Positions 15,705 through 23,923 are shown, numbered from the stretch's first letter. The stretch: DNA of 64,000 nucleotides from an uncultured Lachnospiraceae bacterium (GCA_958428365.1 CAUAFT010000011.1:43624-107623); one strand, 5' to 3'. Numbers and translations are program-made. Notes: generated by a model from the sequence alone, not told the origin.

Positions 15705-16673
15705 ATGGAAAAAGACATGGTGTGGAAACGTTTCTTTTCTGACAATGAACGTTATGCAGATTTAATTAACGGTATTGGATGTCGGGGGAAGCAGATCGTA
15801 CATAGGGATGATCTGGAAGAGTTGGATACACAGACGGGGATATGGAGGAATTTAAGGCTTGTAAGAGAACGGAAATCCGTAAGGTTTTCTCATCGGAACG
15901 GAATTCGTGATATGTTAAGAAAAGTTGCACTTGGGATTAATTTTGCCGTTATAGGAGTGGAGAATCAGGAAGAAATTGATTATAGGCTGCCTCTTAGGAT
16001 TATGTCTTATGATATCGGAGAGTATGAACGTCAGGCAGCCAGGATCCGAAAAGAAATCCGTCGTAATCATTCTGGTTTGAAACCGGGAGAATATCTGTAT
16101 GGATTTCGAAAAGATAGCAGATTATACCCAGTGGTTACCTTTATATTGTATTCGGGTTCTGAGGACTGGGACGGTGCCTTGAATCTGCATGGGATCATTG
16201 ATTTTGAAGATATTCCCCAGGATCTGGTAGAACTGGTGAATGATTATCATATGCATCTGGTAGAAATACGAAAGTTGAAAAACACAGATATGTTTCGGAC
16301 AGATGTTCGTCAGGTATTTGATTTTATTCGTTATTCCGGTGACTCGGAAAAATTGAAGGATTTAGTGATGAATGACCGATACTATCAGGATATGGATGAA
16401 GATGCATTTGATGTAGTGGTAACTTATACGAAAGCGGAAGAATTGATTCAGGTGAAGGATTATCACAGAAAGGATGGGAAGGTAGATATGTGTGAGGCGC
16501 TTACAACGTTAATTAAAGAGGGAGAGGTAAGAGGAAAGGCGGAAGGCGAAGAATGTTTTGCTATGTTGACGGAAAAACTTCTGCGAGAATCCAGAACAGA
16601 AGACCTTTTAAAAGCAACAAGTGATAAAGAGTTCAGGAAAGAACTTTACAGAGAATTGGGAATAGAAGAATGA
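15705..16673 (+). CDS. Rpn family nuclease/putative transposase, divergent subfamily
   Basis: A 322-residue protein of a different Rpn subgroup from the genes at 4522 and 5626. The nuclease motif is NFAVIGVENQEEIDYRLPLRIMSYD (about residues 85-109), with E-x-Q and the following LPxR. VVTFILYSGSEDWDG and a charged C-terminus (EGEVRGKAEGEECFAMLTEK, then LLKATSDKEFRKELYRELG) complete the family layout. It shares the same type of leader as the other two Rpn genes despite weak protein similarity to them. Its last 4 bases overlap the start of the CgeB-like gene (ATGA), so the two are coupled. Confidence 0.8.
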   Translation: MEKDMVWKRFFSDNERYADLINGIGCRGKQIVHRDDLEELDTQTGIWRNLRLVRERKSVRFSHRNGIRDMLRKVALGINFAVIGVENQEEIDYRLPLRIMSYDIGEYERQAARIRKEIRRNHSGLKPGEYLYGFRKDSRLYPVVTFILYSGSEDWDGALNLHGIIDFEDIPQDLVELVNDYHMHLVEIRKLKNTDMFRTDVRQVFDFIRYSGDSEKLKDLVMNDRYYQDMDEDAFDVVVTYTKAEELIQVKDYHRKDGKVDMCEALTTLIKEGEVRGKAEGEECFAMLTEKLLRESRTEDLLKATSDKEFRKELYRELGIEE

Positions 16674-17836
16674 ATATCTTATTTTACCGCTACAACAGCA
16701 TCTGTGAGCCGGATATGATAGAGGTTATGACCAGGCTGGGTCATAGCATTATCGAAATCACAGAGGAAATGACCAATAAAGAACTGGAAGCAAAGGAACA
16801 GATGCTCCTTGTAAGCGAAGCATTAAAACAACAGAAGTATGATATGGTATTCAGCATTAACTTCTTTCCGGTTGTTTCAGAAGTGTGTAACATTTTCCAT
16901 ATCCCATATGTCTGCTGGATTGTGGACAGCCCGGTCATGGAGTTATATTCTCATTCCATCCGGAACCCGTGGAACAGGATCTTTCTGTTCGACTATGCGC
17001 TATATGAGGAATTTCACGACGAGAATCCAAATGGAATCTTCTATCTGCCGTTAGGGGCAAATTATGAGCGTCTGGATGCGTTGATGGAGACCATCTCGGA
17101 GGCGGATGAGAAAAAATTTTCGGCGGACGTCTCATTCATCGGTTCTCTTTATACGGAGAAGTGTCCTTACAATCGTCTGAAGCAGCGGGATACTTATTTA
17201 AAAGGCTATCTGGACGGAGTGGTGGAAGCGCAGCTTAAGGTTTACGGCTATAATTTCTTAGAGGAATGTATCACAGATGAGATCTTACGGGAATTTAAGG
17301 CAGCAGTACCGTTCTATCAATTTCCAGAGAAATCCAATAAAAATGAGAAGGCGGCGATGGCGCACCTCTACCTTGGAAATAAGGTGACGGAGCAGGAGCG
17401 ACTGCGGCTGTTAAAACGGGTTTCGGAGGAATATGAGCTAGACCTGTATACCGGAAGCGATATTACTGCGCTTCCCAATGCAAACTACCGTGGTCTTGCC
17501 AAGACCATGACAGAGATGCCGAAGATTTTTCATCTCTCTAAGATCAATCTGAACTTCACGTCAAAACCGATCCGTACTGGTCTCCCTCTTCGTATCTGGG
17601 ACATTCTGGGAGCAGGCGGGTTTGTACTCACGAATTTTCAGACGGAAATACCGGAGTATTTTGAGATTGGAAGGGATCTGGAGACCTATGCCAGCGAGGA
17701 GGAGCTGATTCAGAAAATCGGCTACTATCTGGAACATGAGGAGGAACGTGTCCGGATTGCCCGAAATGGTTATCAGAAGGCAAAGGAGCAGTATTCACTG
17801 GAGACACGGGTGAAGCAGATATTGGATACAATATAA
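16670..17836 (+). CDS. CgeB-like glycosyltransferase (DUF3880 plus GT1-type C-domain)
   Basis: A 388-residue protein. The N-terminal half matches DUF3880: MNILFYRYNSICEPDMIEVM, then DMVFSINFFPVVSEVC and IPYVCWIVDSPVMELYS. The C-terminal half is a Glyco_trans_1_2 domain: KIFHLSKINLNFTSKPIRTG, then LPLRIWDILGAGGFVLTNF and EIPEYFEIGRDLETYAS. The group includes spore maturation protein CgeB and enzymes of surface glycan synthesis. Within this island it probably extends the flagellin glycan, which is inference. It is translationally coupled to the upstream Rpn gene by a 4-base overlap. Confidence 0.82.
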   Translation: MNILFYRYNSICEPDMIEVMTRLGHSIIEITEEMTNKELEAKEQMLLVSEALKQQKYDMVFSINFFPVVSEVCNIFHIPYVCWIVDSPVMELYSHSIRNPWNRIFLFDYALYEEFHDENPNGIFYLPLGANYERLDALMETISEADEKKFSADVSFIGSLYTEKCPYNRLKQRDTYLKGYLDGVVEAQLKVYGYNFLEECITDEILREFKAAVPFYQFPEKSNKNEKAAMAHLYLGNKVTEQERLRLLKRVSEEYELDLYTGSDITALPNANYRGLAKTMTEMPKIFHLSKINLNFTSKPIRTGLPLRIWDILGAGGFVLTNFQTEIPEYFEIGRDLETYASEEELIQKIGYYLEHEEERVRIARNGYQKAKEQYSLETRVKQILDTI

Positions 17837-17910
17837 CCATTTTCCCGAATGATCGGTATTAAAATTGCAACAAGAATGGCAGAATATAAAAGAGAATATA
17901 TTTTAAGAGG

Positions 17911-18252
17911 ATGAGCATGAAAATAGATGAAAGTCTTTCCTTTTTGAGAGAAAACAAGAAAGCGTTATTACAGAAAATAATTGCTAATCTGAAAGAAGAA
18001 GTAGAAGGGCTGCGCTACATTATTTTATTTGGAAGTTATGCAAGAGGTGAGGAAAAGGCTACCAGTGATCTGGATATTCTTCTGCTCACAGAGCAGGAGA
18101 TACCACGGGAGATCCGTGGAGGACTTAGCAGTGAATGCGAAGAAAAAAATATAGATCTGGTTTTTTATACGATGGAACAATTTGACGCATCAGATTGTTT
18201 GCTGATTTCTGAAATCCGCAAGGAGGGGATTGTGGTATGGAAACAAAAATGA
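17911..18252 (+). CDS. MNT-type nucleotidyltransferase domain protein
   Basis: A 113-residue minimal nucleotidyltransferase. The motif GSYARGEEKATSDLDIL (residues 41-57) supplies the GS...D-x-D metal-binding signature, with a third acidic residue in IDLVFYTMEQF (about residue 78). In HEPN/MNT modules this partner neutralises the HEPN protein, in known cases by adding AMP groups to it. The next gene, an HEPN protein, overlaps it by 16 bases. A second possible start, ATG 17917, is equally near the AAGAGGATG ribosome site. Confidence 0.82.
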   Translation: MSMKIDESLSFLRENKKALLQKIIANLKEEVEGLRYIILFGSYARGEEKATSDLDILLLTEQEIPREIRGGLSSECEEKNIDLVFYTMEQFDASDCLLISEIRKEGIVVWKQK

Positions 18253-18704
18253 ATTCTTATCTGGGGAGAGGACGCAGCGACTACCTTTATGCAAAGGCAG
18301 GAATGTCTGTGGGAGAAGAATATGGAGATTACAATGGTGTGGCATCCATGTGTGCGCAGGCTGCTGAGAAATATCTGAAAGCGGTCATAGAGAAGTGTAT
18401 TTTCAGAGAAGATGCGATATCCTTATTGAAGTCGCATAATCTGCGTTCGATTCTAAATGTGATAAAAGAAGAATATCCTGATGTAAAGATTACTGCAAGA
18501 GATGTAAAATGGTTGGGAGACTTTTACTTCGATGCAAGATATCCGGGAGATAACTTTGTTGAAGTGAGCCGCCAGGATGCATTAGAATGTCTGGAAATGG
18601 TGGAAACCATAGAGCAGGAAGTGAAGAAAATCCTGGAAAGAGAGGCGGAATCCAGAGGCGAGCGGAAGAAAAAAATAAGTAATCTCAAGACCTTTGTTTT
18701 ATAA
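18237..18704 (+). CDS. HEPN domain protein, partner of the MNT gene
   Basis: A 155-residue helical protein with the HEPN signature segments RGRSDYLYAKAGM, then SMCAQAAEKYLKAVIEKC (about residues 36-53), and KSHNLRSILNVIKEEYPD, followed by WLGDFYFDARYPGDNF. HEPN proteins are often RNases. A clear RX4-6H catalytic motif is not evident here, so activity is uncertain and it may be a PF05168-type partner instead of a classical HepT toxin. The C-terminus ends in a Lys/Arg-rich stretch. It overlaps the MNT gene by 16 bases and is followed by a shared terminator at 18767. Confidence 0.78.
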   Translation: METKMNSYLGRGRSDYLYAKAGMSVGEEYGDYNGVASMCAQAAEKYLKAVIEKCIFREDAISLLKSHNLRSILNVIKEEYPDVKITARDVKWLGDFYFDARYPGDNFVEVSRQDALECLEMVETIEQEVKKILEREAESRGERKKKISNLKTFVL

Positions 18705-18766
18705 TCTGGAACATGGATCACCCGGATTCGCCGAGAAGATAGGATAGAACCAAGTATCAGGGTAAC

Positions 18767-18797
18767 AAAAAAAGCGGTCTGCCAACCGCTTTTTTCT
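18767..18797. terminator. Bidirectional terminator
   Basis: AAAAAAAGCGGT (18767-18778) and ACCGCTTTTTT (18785 onward) form a GC-capped stem with A and T runs on both sides. It lies between the converging HEPN gene and the minus-strand FliD-like gene and can serve both. Confidence 0.85.
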
Positions 18798-18821
18798 ATC
18801 ACATAATCATAATTTATACCC

Positions 18822-20120
18822 TTAGCAATACCGATCCAACATCATTCCCGCATAAATGGAAGAAATATACGGCGTAGCAAAATTATGTCCCGGATTCTTA
18901 TAGGCAACAACCACCTTATTCACATAATTCATCGGGTTGATCGAAGCCGTCGTTGCACGTTCATTTAAAGCATCCTTAAAGGCATTCAGTACAGAAAAAC
19001 TCTCCCTGGAATCCTCCGAGGTCACGGCGTCCGCCAGCAAAGCCCTGTCGATACTGATCTGTCCGTCATCCAGAGTCCTCAGACCAATAGCTTCCAGTTC
19101 ACTGCGGTATTCCGCCGGAACACGTCTCATATCCGACAGCAGCTTGTTCCCCTGCTGCTTTTCTCCGGTACTGTTGGTGGCAATATCAATAATGGAATTA
19201 TAGGAATCCACCAGTTCCTGCAGATTGTCCGCCACAGCGTCCACACTGGGCTTATATCCGATGGTCTCCGACTCGCCTTCCCGACTGACATCCTTAAAGG
19301 TCAGTTCAAAGGTCTGATTAATAGTGATTGTATTGGAGAAGGCGGTATGTTCCGTTCCATTTAACAAAAAGGAAGAATTTACCGCCGGAGACGCGGTCTC
19401 GTTGATTCCCAGAATCTGCATGGCGAGATAGGAGTCCGAGGTGCCCTCCGGTACGATATCAAATACGGATGTCTCGTCCTCTCCCAGTCCGGTTCGCAGG
19501 GATTCTAACTGTAAAGCGCTCTGTTCCTTGTCGTTTTCCACAACCCTTGCCTTCAAACCGATATCGGCAGTCTTGATCAGGCGCGCCAGTTTTTCCAGAA
19601 CTTCCCGGTTCTTTTCTCCCTCGTTGACATTGAACTGGAATTCATAGGAGCGGGAAGCGGTATTCAGATCGAAAGAATAACTTCCAACTGGAATGTCTCG
19701 TCCAATATCATAGAGAAAATGTCCCTGATTGATCTGAGGCGCTGCCAGTTGTTTAACTTCAATCTCAAAATCCTCCGTAGATTCTGAGTCGTCATTCATT
19801 CCGATGTACCTGGCTTCCACAATGGAGTCGTCCGTGGAGGACGCCACTTTTTTTGCAAAAGCGCTTTCAATTCCGGTGTCGTCCGCAGAAAGCGATGCGA
19901 TCACATTCTGGATCCGCCTTGCGTTTTCCTTGACGTCAATGGCGAATTGAGCTGCATCCCTGGAGTTCTGTATCTTGTAAAGAGGAGACTCCTTATTTGC
20001 CTTGACCATCCGGTTGTAGATATCCCGTAATTCACTTTTTTTATGAGAATCATAGCGCGATACGGTTGAGTTGGCATAAGTACTCAGATAATAATGATAT
20101 ACGGTATCAATCGCAGCCAT
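18822..20120 (-). CDS. FliD-like filament-cap domain protein, second copy
   Basis: A 432-residue protein encoded on the minus strand. It lacks the usual FliD N-terminal GLxSGLDT motif and opens MAAIDTVYHYYLSTYANSTVSRYD. The middle has a cap-like domain (FEIEVKQLAAPQINQGHFL), and the C-terminal half resembles FliD_C: NTITINQTFELTFKDVS, then VADNLQELVDSYNSIIDIA and SELEAIGLRTLDDGQISID. It has no signal peptide, as expected for a type III export substrate. It may be an accessory cap or hook-associated protein. AGGAGGGG lies 6 bases before the ATG. Its location apart from the fliD operon and in reverse orientation is notable. Confidence 0.7.
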   Translation of the reverse strand: MAAIDTVYHYYLSTYANSTVSRYDSHKKSELRDIYNRMVKANKESPLYKIQNSRDAAQFAIDVKENARRIQNVIASLSADDTGIESAFAKKVASSTDDSIVEARYIGMNDDSESTEDFEIEVKQLAAPQINQGHFLYDIGRDIPVGSYSFDLNTASRSYEFQFNVNEGEKNREVLEKLARLIKTADIGLKARVVENDKEQSALQLESLRTGLGEDETSVFDIVPEGTSDSYLAMQILGINETASPAVNSSFLLNGTEHTAFSNTITINQTFELTFKDVSREGESETIGYKPSVDAVADNLQELVDSYNSIIDIATNSTGEKQQGNKLLSDMRRVPAEYRSELEAIGLRTLDDGQISIDRALLADAVTSEDSRESFSVLNAFKDALNERATTASINPMNYVNKVVVAYKNPGHNFATPYISSIYAGMMLDRYC

Positions 20121-20191
20121 AATTCGTCCCCTCCTTTCTTCCTTGAAATATGCAGTCGCACGGGGTTGAATAAATCCATTTATATACTTAC

Positions 20192-20220
20192 ATTATAATA
20201 TGAAAGAATAGATTTGTCAT
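20192..20220 (-). promoter_or_regulatory. Sigma-A promoter of the FliD-like gene, with a possible upstream sigma-28 box
   Basis: Reading the minus strand, ATGACA (20220-20215), 17 bases and TATAAT (20197-20192) form a good sigma-A promoter about 70 bases before the gene. Further up, CCGATAT (20264-20258, minus) matches the flagellar sigma -10, but its -35 is poor. The 300-base divergent gap between this gene and rpmG holds nothing else evident besides the two opposing promoters. Confidence 0.6.
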
Positions 20221-20323
20221 GTAAAAAAATAGGACTATTGAACTATATTTTTAGTATATATCGGACAAAAAACCAAAAAATGAACGGCGTCATTGAATTA
20301 TTTTTACAAAAGAGGAAAAGGTG

Positions 20324-20352
20324 TTGACGCACTCTGCGGATTGTGCTATATT
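20324..20352 (+). promoter_or_regulatory. Sigma-A promoter of rpmG-secE-nusG
   Basis: TTGACG (20324-20329), a 17-base spacer and TATATT (20347-20352) lie about 70 bases before the rpmG start. Confidence 0.8.
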
Positions 20353-20422
20353 AGACTAGCGATGGAAGTAGGTCTTTTTTTTATGCCTAAAAACAGTAAG
20401 AATGAAAGCGGAGGTGGAAGTT

Positions 20423-20572
20423 GTGCGCACAAAGATAACATTGGCATGTACGGAATGTAAGCAGCGTAATTACAATACGACAAAAGATAAGAAAGCTCAT
20501 CCGGACAGAATGGAAACAAAAAAATATTGTAGATTCTGTAAAACACACACATTACACAAAGAGACGAAATAA
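20423..20572 (+). CDS. rpmG: 50S ribosomal protein L33
   Basis: A short GTG-started gene for 49 residues: MRTKITLACTECKQRNYNTT, then a Lys-rich middle and KKYCRFCKTHTLHKETK. Two CxxC pairs (C-T-E-C near residue 9 and C-R-F-C near residue 36) make this the zinc-binding L33 type. GGAGGTG lies just upstream of the GTG. The rpmG-secE-nusG order is standard in Firmicutes. The stop is TAA at 20570. Confidence 0.95.
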   Translation: MRTKITLACTECKQRNYNTTKDKKAHPDRMETKKYCRFCKTHTLHKETK

Positions 20573-20600
20573 GCGGAACCAAGCAAAGGAAGTGACTAAG

Positions 20601-20810
20601 ATGGGAGAAACCACGAATAATGAAAACGCTCCAAAGGAGAGCAGGTTCACCGGTCTGAAGGCTGAATTTAACAAGATTATTTGGCCTGATAAAGAATCAC
20701 TTGTGCGTGAGACAACAGCAGTCGTCATCACATCTGTTGTCTTGGGTTTGATCATTGCACTCATGGATTATGTGATCCAGTACGGTGTGGATTTCCTTGT
20801 AAATTTATAA
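20601..20810 (+). CDS. secE: Preprotein translocase subunit SecE
   Basis: A 69-residue single-span membrane protein. The conserved amphipathic segment FTGLKAEFNKIIWPDKESLVRETT precedes one hydrophobic helix (AVVITSVVLGLIIALMDYVI). SecE clamps the SecY channel together. An in-frame GTG at 20592 overlaps the ribosome site AAGGA, so ATG 20601 is chosen. It is followed by nusG after 19 bases, the usual pair. Confidence 0.95.
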   Translation: MGETTNNENAPKESRFTGLKAEFNKIIWPDKESLVRETTAVVITSVVLGLIIALMDYVIQYGVDFLVNL

Positions 20811-20829
20811 TGGAGGCAAAGGTGATTTT

Positions 20830-21348
20830 ATGGCAGAGGCACACTGGTATGTAGTTCATACCTACTCAGGTTATGAGAATAAGGTGAAAGCGAACATTGA
20901 TAAGACCATCGAGAACAGACATCTGGAGGATCAGATCTTAGAGGTCCGTGTTCCGATGCAGGATGTCGTTGAATTGAAAAATGGCGCTAAGAAACAGGTT
21001 CAGAAAAAAATGTTTCCGGGTTATGTTCTTATTAATATGGTTATGAATGATGACACATGGTACGTTGTCAGAAATACCAGAGGCGTTACCGGATTTGTTG
21101 GTCCGGGATCGAAGCCGGTACCACTCACTGAAGCTGAAATGAGACCGTTGGGAATCGAATCAGACAATATTGTAGTTGACTTTGCAGAGGGAGACAACAT
21201 TGTCGTTACCGGAGGCGTTTGGAAGGATACGGTTGGCGTGATCCAGACCATGAACCCTGGTAAGCAGATCGTCACGATCAATGTGGAATTATTCGGTCGC
21301 GAAACGCCGGTAGAGATAAGTTTCGCAGATGTAAGAAAGACAGATTAA
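20830..21348 (+). CDS. nusG: Transcription termination/antitermination protein NusG
   Basis: A 172-residue protein with the NGN domain (HWYVVHTYSGYENKVKANID, then KMFPGYVLINMVMND and VRNTRGVTGFVG) and a C-terminal KOW domain (VVTGGVWKDTVGVIQTMNPG). NusG binds RNA polymerase and affects pausing and coupling with ribosomes. The length is typical for Firmicutes and there is no inserted domain. It precedes rplK by 21 bases. Confidence 0.97.
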   Translation: MAEAHWYVVHTYSGYENKVKANIDKTIENRHLEDQILEVRVPMQDVVELKNGAKKQVQKKMFPGYVLINMVMNDDTWYVVRNTRGVTGFVGPGSKPVPLTEAEMRPLGIESDNIVVDFAEGDNIVVTGGVWKDTVGVIQTMNPGKQIVTINVELFGRETPVEISFADVRKTD

Positions 21349-21369
21349 AGGATAAGGAGGCATATCCAA

Positions 21370-21795
21370 ATGGCAAAGAAAGTAGAAGGATATATCAAAT
21401 TGCAGATTCCGGCTGGTAAAGCAACACCGGCACCACCTGTTGGACCTGCTCTTGGACAGCACGGTGTAAACATCGTGGAGTTCACAAAACAGTTCAATGC
21501 AAGAACCGCAGATCAGGGAGATCTGATCATCCCTGTAGTAATCACCGTTTATGCGGACAGAAGCTTCAGCTTCGTAACAAAGACTCCGCCAGCGCCGGTA
21601 TTAATTAAGAAAGCATGTAACATCAAATCCGGTTCCGGTGTACCGAATAAGGAAAAGGTGGCTACCATCTCCAAGGCAAAGATCCAGGAGATCGCCGAGA
21701 TGAAGATGCCGGACTTAAATGCAGGTTCCTTAGAGGCTGCTATGAGCATGATCGCTGGAACAGCAAGAAGTATGGGAGTTACAGTAGAGGAGTAG
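21370..21795 (+). CDS. rplK: 50S ribosomal protein L11
   Basis: A 141-residue protein with the L11 signatures GYIKLQIPAGKATPAPPVGP, LGQHGVNIVEFTKQFNA and, in the C-terminal RNA-binding domain, FVTKTPPAPVLIKKA and GTARSMGVTVEE. L11 forms the GTPase-associated centre with L10 and L12. AAGGAGG lies before the ATG. An L1-type mRNA structure lies between this gene and rplA. Confidence 0.98.
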   Translation: MAKKVEGYIKLQIPAGKATPAPPVGPALGQHGVNIVEFTKQFNARTADQGDLIIPVVITVYADRSFSFVTKTPPAPVLIKKACNIKSGSGVPNKEKVATISKAKIQEIAEMKMPDLNAGSLEAAMSMIAGTARSMGVTVEE

Positions 21796-21858
21796 ACCCA
21801 AAGCAGACTTATAAAATTTATTTTAATAGACCTAAAAAAGACTGAAAACGAAACAATC

Positions 21859-21887
21859 GTGGGAGGGACTTCTCCCGATATTACCAC
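21859..21887 (+). promoter_or_regulatory. L1-binding mRNA site (mimic of the 23S L1 stalk site)
   Basis: Between rplK and rplA, GTGGGAGGG (21859-21867) and ATATTACCAC (21878-21887) frame a short hairpin with an asymmetric loop. GTGGGAG on the 5' side and TACCAC on the 3' side match the conserved 23S rRNA helix where L1 binds (GGTGGGAGG...AAATACCACC). L1 is known to repress its own operon by binding such mimics. The site ends only 14 bases before the rplA start. Confidence 0.75.
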
Positions 21888-21901
21888 TAGGAGGTTTTTA
21901 A

Positions 21902-22597
21902 ATGAAAAGAGGAAAGAAATATGTAGAGGCTGCTAAGAACATTGACAGAACTGCTCAGTACGACGTAGAAGAAGCAGTCAGCCTTGTGAAAAAAGCAGCA
22001 GTTGCAAAATTTGACGAGACAATCGAAGCTCATATCAGAACAGGCTGTGACGGTCGTCATGCAGACCAGCAGATCCGTGGTGCGGTCGTATTACCTCACG
22101 GAACAGGTAAGGCTGTAAAAGTATTGGTTATCGCAAAAGGCGATAAGATTGACGAGGCGAAAGCAGCAGGAGCAGACTTCGTAGGCGGAGAGGAATTAGT
22201 TCCGAAGATCCAGAACGAGGGATGGTTAGACTTCGACGTTGTTGTTGCCACACCGGATATGATGGGTGTTGTTGGTCGTTTAGGACGTGTACTTGGACCA
22301 AAAGGCTTAATGCCGAACCCAAAAGCCGGAACAGTAACCATGGACGTGACAAAGGCAGTCAACGACATCAAAGCCGGTAAGATTGAGTACAGATTGGACA
22401 AAACAAACATTATCCATGTGCCAGTTGGAAAAGCTTCTTTTACAGAAGAACAATTAGCGGACAACTTCCAGACGCTTATGGATGCAATTAATAAAGCAAA
22501 ACCGAGCAGCTTAAAGGGTCAGTACATCAAGAGCATCACCTTAGCTCCGACCATGGGACCTGGCGTAAAACTCAACGTAGTAAAAGTTGCACAGTAA
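21902..22597 (+). CDS. rplA: 50S ribosomal protein L1
   Basis: A 231-residue protein with typical L1 features: KRGKKYVEAAKNIDRTAQYD, then VLPHGTGKAVKVLVIAKG and the signature GVVGRLGRVLGPKGLMPNPKAGTV, followed by SLKGQYIKSITLAPTMGPG. L1 forms the mobile stalk near the E site and represses its own mRNA. AGGAGG lies before the ATG. Confidence 0.98.
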   Translation: MKRGKKYVEAAKNIDRTAQYDVEEAVSLVKKAAVAKFDETIEAHIRTGCDGRHADQQIRGAVVLPHGTGKAVKVLVIAKGDKIDEAKAAGADFVGGEELVPKIQNEGWLDFDVVVATPDMMGVVGRLGRVLGPKGLMPNPKAGTVTMDVTKAVNDIKAGKIEYRLDKTNIIHVPVGKASFTEEQLADNFQTLMDAINKAKPSSLKGQYIKSITLAPTMGPGVKLNVVKVAQ

Positions 22598-22604
22598 TTA
22601 TTAG

Positions 22605-22633
22605 TTGACATCGAAAATAGATCATGATATAAT
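22605..22633 (+). promoter_or_regulatory. Consensus sigma-A promoter of rplJ-rplL
   Basis: TTGACA (22605-22610), exactly 17 bases, and TATAAT (22628-22633) form a perfect consensus promoter directly after rplA. Confidence 0.92.
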
Positions 22634-22639
22634 GCGAAA

Positions 22640-22760
22640 GCATGTTGCCGAAGACAGCAGGTGCCGCAAGGCGTAACCGTAGAACCTGCCGAGGGAATTT
22701 ATTGGATGAAATATCAGTAAATGAATTTGGAATCCCTCTGTCTATGGCAGAGGGATTTTA
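22640..22760 (+). promoter_or_regulatory. Ribosomal protein L10 leader with attenuator
   Basis: The leader carries the recognisable L10-binding element: CCGAAGACAGCAGGTGC (from about 22648) paired with GAACCTGCCGAGG (ending about 22693) through the kink-turn region. A terminator hairpin follows, AATCCCTCTG (22731-22740) / CAGAGGGATT (22748-22757) plus T-rich sequence. When L10-L12 binds the leader, the attenuator is expected to form and reduce rplJL expression. An open frame from 22642 runs through this RNA and is not coding. Confidence 0.85.
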
Positions 22761-22812
22761 TAATACCTTTATGTCTGAGGAAATACAAAATAATAAAGGA
22801 GGTGCACGATTC

Positions 22813-23397
22813 GTGGCAAAAGTAGAACTGAAACAACCAATCGTACAGGAAATCTCTGAGCAGATCAAAGACGCTCAGACCGTAGTGCTGGTAGATTACC
22901 TTGGTCTTACCGTAGCAGAAGATACCCAGTTACGAAAAGAGTTAAGAGAAGCAGGTGTTACTTATAAAGTATACAAGAACACATTGATGAACTTCGCGTT
23001 CAAGGGAACAGACTTCGAAAGTCTTGCTCCGATGCTGGACGGTCCGAACGCTATTGCAATCTCTACCACAGATGCTACCGCTCCTGCAAGAATCTTAAGT
23101 AAATTTGCAAAGGGAGCTCCGGCATTAGAGATCAAAGGCGGTGTTGTAGAAGGAACTTTCTATGACGCAGAGGGAATGAAGGCAATCGCTGCCGTACCAT
23201 CCAGAGAAGAATTACTGTCCAAGTTACTTGGAAGTATGCAGTCCCCTATCACAAACTTTGCTCGTGTTATCAATCAGATCGCAGAGCAGGGCGGCGCTGC
23301 ATCAGCTGCATCAGCTGAGACAGCAGAGGCTCCGGCAGAAGAAGCTGCTCCTGTAGAGGAAGCTGCTCCAGCGGAAGAAGCTCCGGCAGCAGAATAA
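22813..23397 (+). CDS. rplJ: 50S ribosomal protein L10
   Basis: A 194-residue protein starting with GTG: VAKVELKQPIVQEISEQIKDAQTVVLVDYLGLTV, then KVYKNTLMNFAFKGTDFE and GALEIKGG-like core residues. L10 anchors L12 dimers on the ribosome. The C-terminus has an unusual acidic Ala/Pro/Glu tail (APAEEAAPVEEAAPAEEAPA) after the L12-binding helix. The GTG lies 10 bases after AGGAGG (22797-22802). Upstream ATGs in frame fall within the leader structure and are rejected. Confidence 0.96.
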   Translation: MAKVELKQPIVQEISEQIKDAQTVVLVDYLGLTVAEDTQLRKELREAGVTYKVYKNTLMNFAFKGTDFESLAPMLDGPNAIAISTTDATAPARILSKFAKGAPALEIKGGVVEGTFYDAEGMKAIAAVPSREELLSKLLGSMQSPITNFARVINQIAEQGGAASAASAETAEAPAEEAAPVEEAAPAEEAPAAE

Positions 23398-23521
23398 ACC
23401 CGGTGATTTTATAAGTCAGGGCGGAGACGGAACGCGTTGTGAGGTCGTTCTTTGAGATGAAAGGCAGAACTTCCTCATAAAAAATGAAAAAACTAAGATT
23501 GAAAAATGGAGGGAAATAATA

Positions 23522-23899
23522 ATGGCAAAATTAACAACAGCTGAAATGATTGAAGCTATCAAAGAGTTAAGCGTATTAGAGTTAAATGAATTAGTAAAAG
23601 CATGCGAAGAAGAGTTCGGCGTATCTGCAGCAGCAGGCGTAGTCGTTGCAGCAGCAGGCGGTGACGCAGCGGCAGCAGGCGAAGAGAAAACAGAGTTCGA
23701 CGTAGAGCTGACAGAAGTTGGACCAAACAAAGTTAAGGTTATCAAAGTAGTTCGTGAAGCAACAGGCTTAGGCTTAAAAGAAGCAAAAGAGTTAGTTGAC
23801 GGAGCTCCTAAGGTAATCAAAGAGGCTGCTGAGAAAGCAGAAGCTGACGATATCAAATCCAAACTTGAAGCAGAAGGCGCTAAGGTTACTCTTAAATAG
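23522..23899 (+). CDS. rplL: 50S ribosomal protein L7/L12
   Basis: A 125-residue acidic protein: MAKLTTAEMIEAIKELSVLEL at the N-terminal dimer domain, an Ala/Gly-rich hinge and the C-terminal factor-binding domain (KVKVIKVVREATGLGLKEAKELVDGAP, then AKVTLK). Multiple copies recruit translation GTPases. GGAGGG precedes the ATG. A strong terminator follows. Confidence 0.98.
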   Translation: MAKLTTAEMIEAIKELSVLELNELVKACEEEFGVSAAAGVVVAAAGGDAAAAGEEKTEFDVELTEVGPNKVKVIKVVREATGLGLKEAKELVDGAPKVIKEAAEKAEADDIKSKLEAEGAKVTLK

Positions 23900-23923
23900 T
23901 CACGCCAGCTACGAGCAGTATAA

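Noticed and set aside
22642..22812. 57-residue N-terminal extension of ribosomal protein L10
   Set aside because: It runs through the conserved L10 leader RNA and its attenuator; GTG 22813 has the proper ribosome site.
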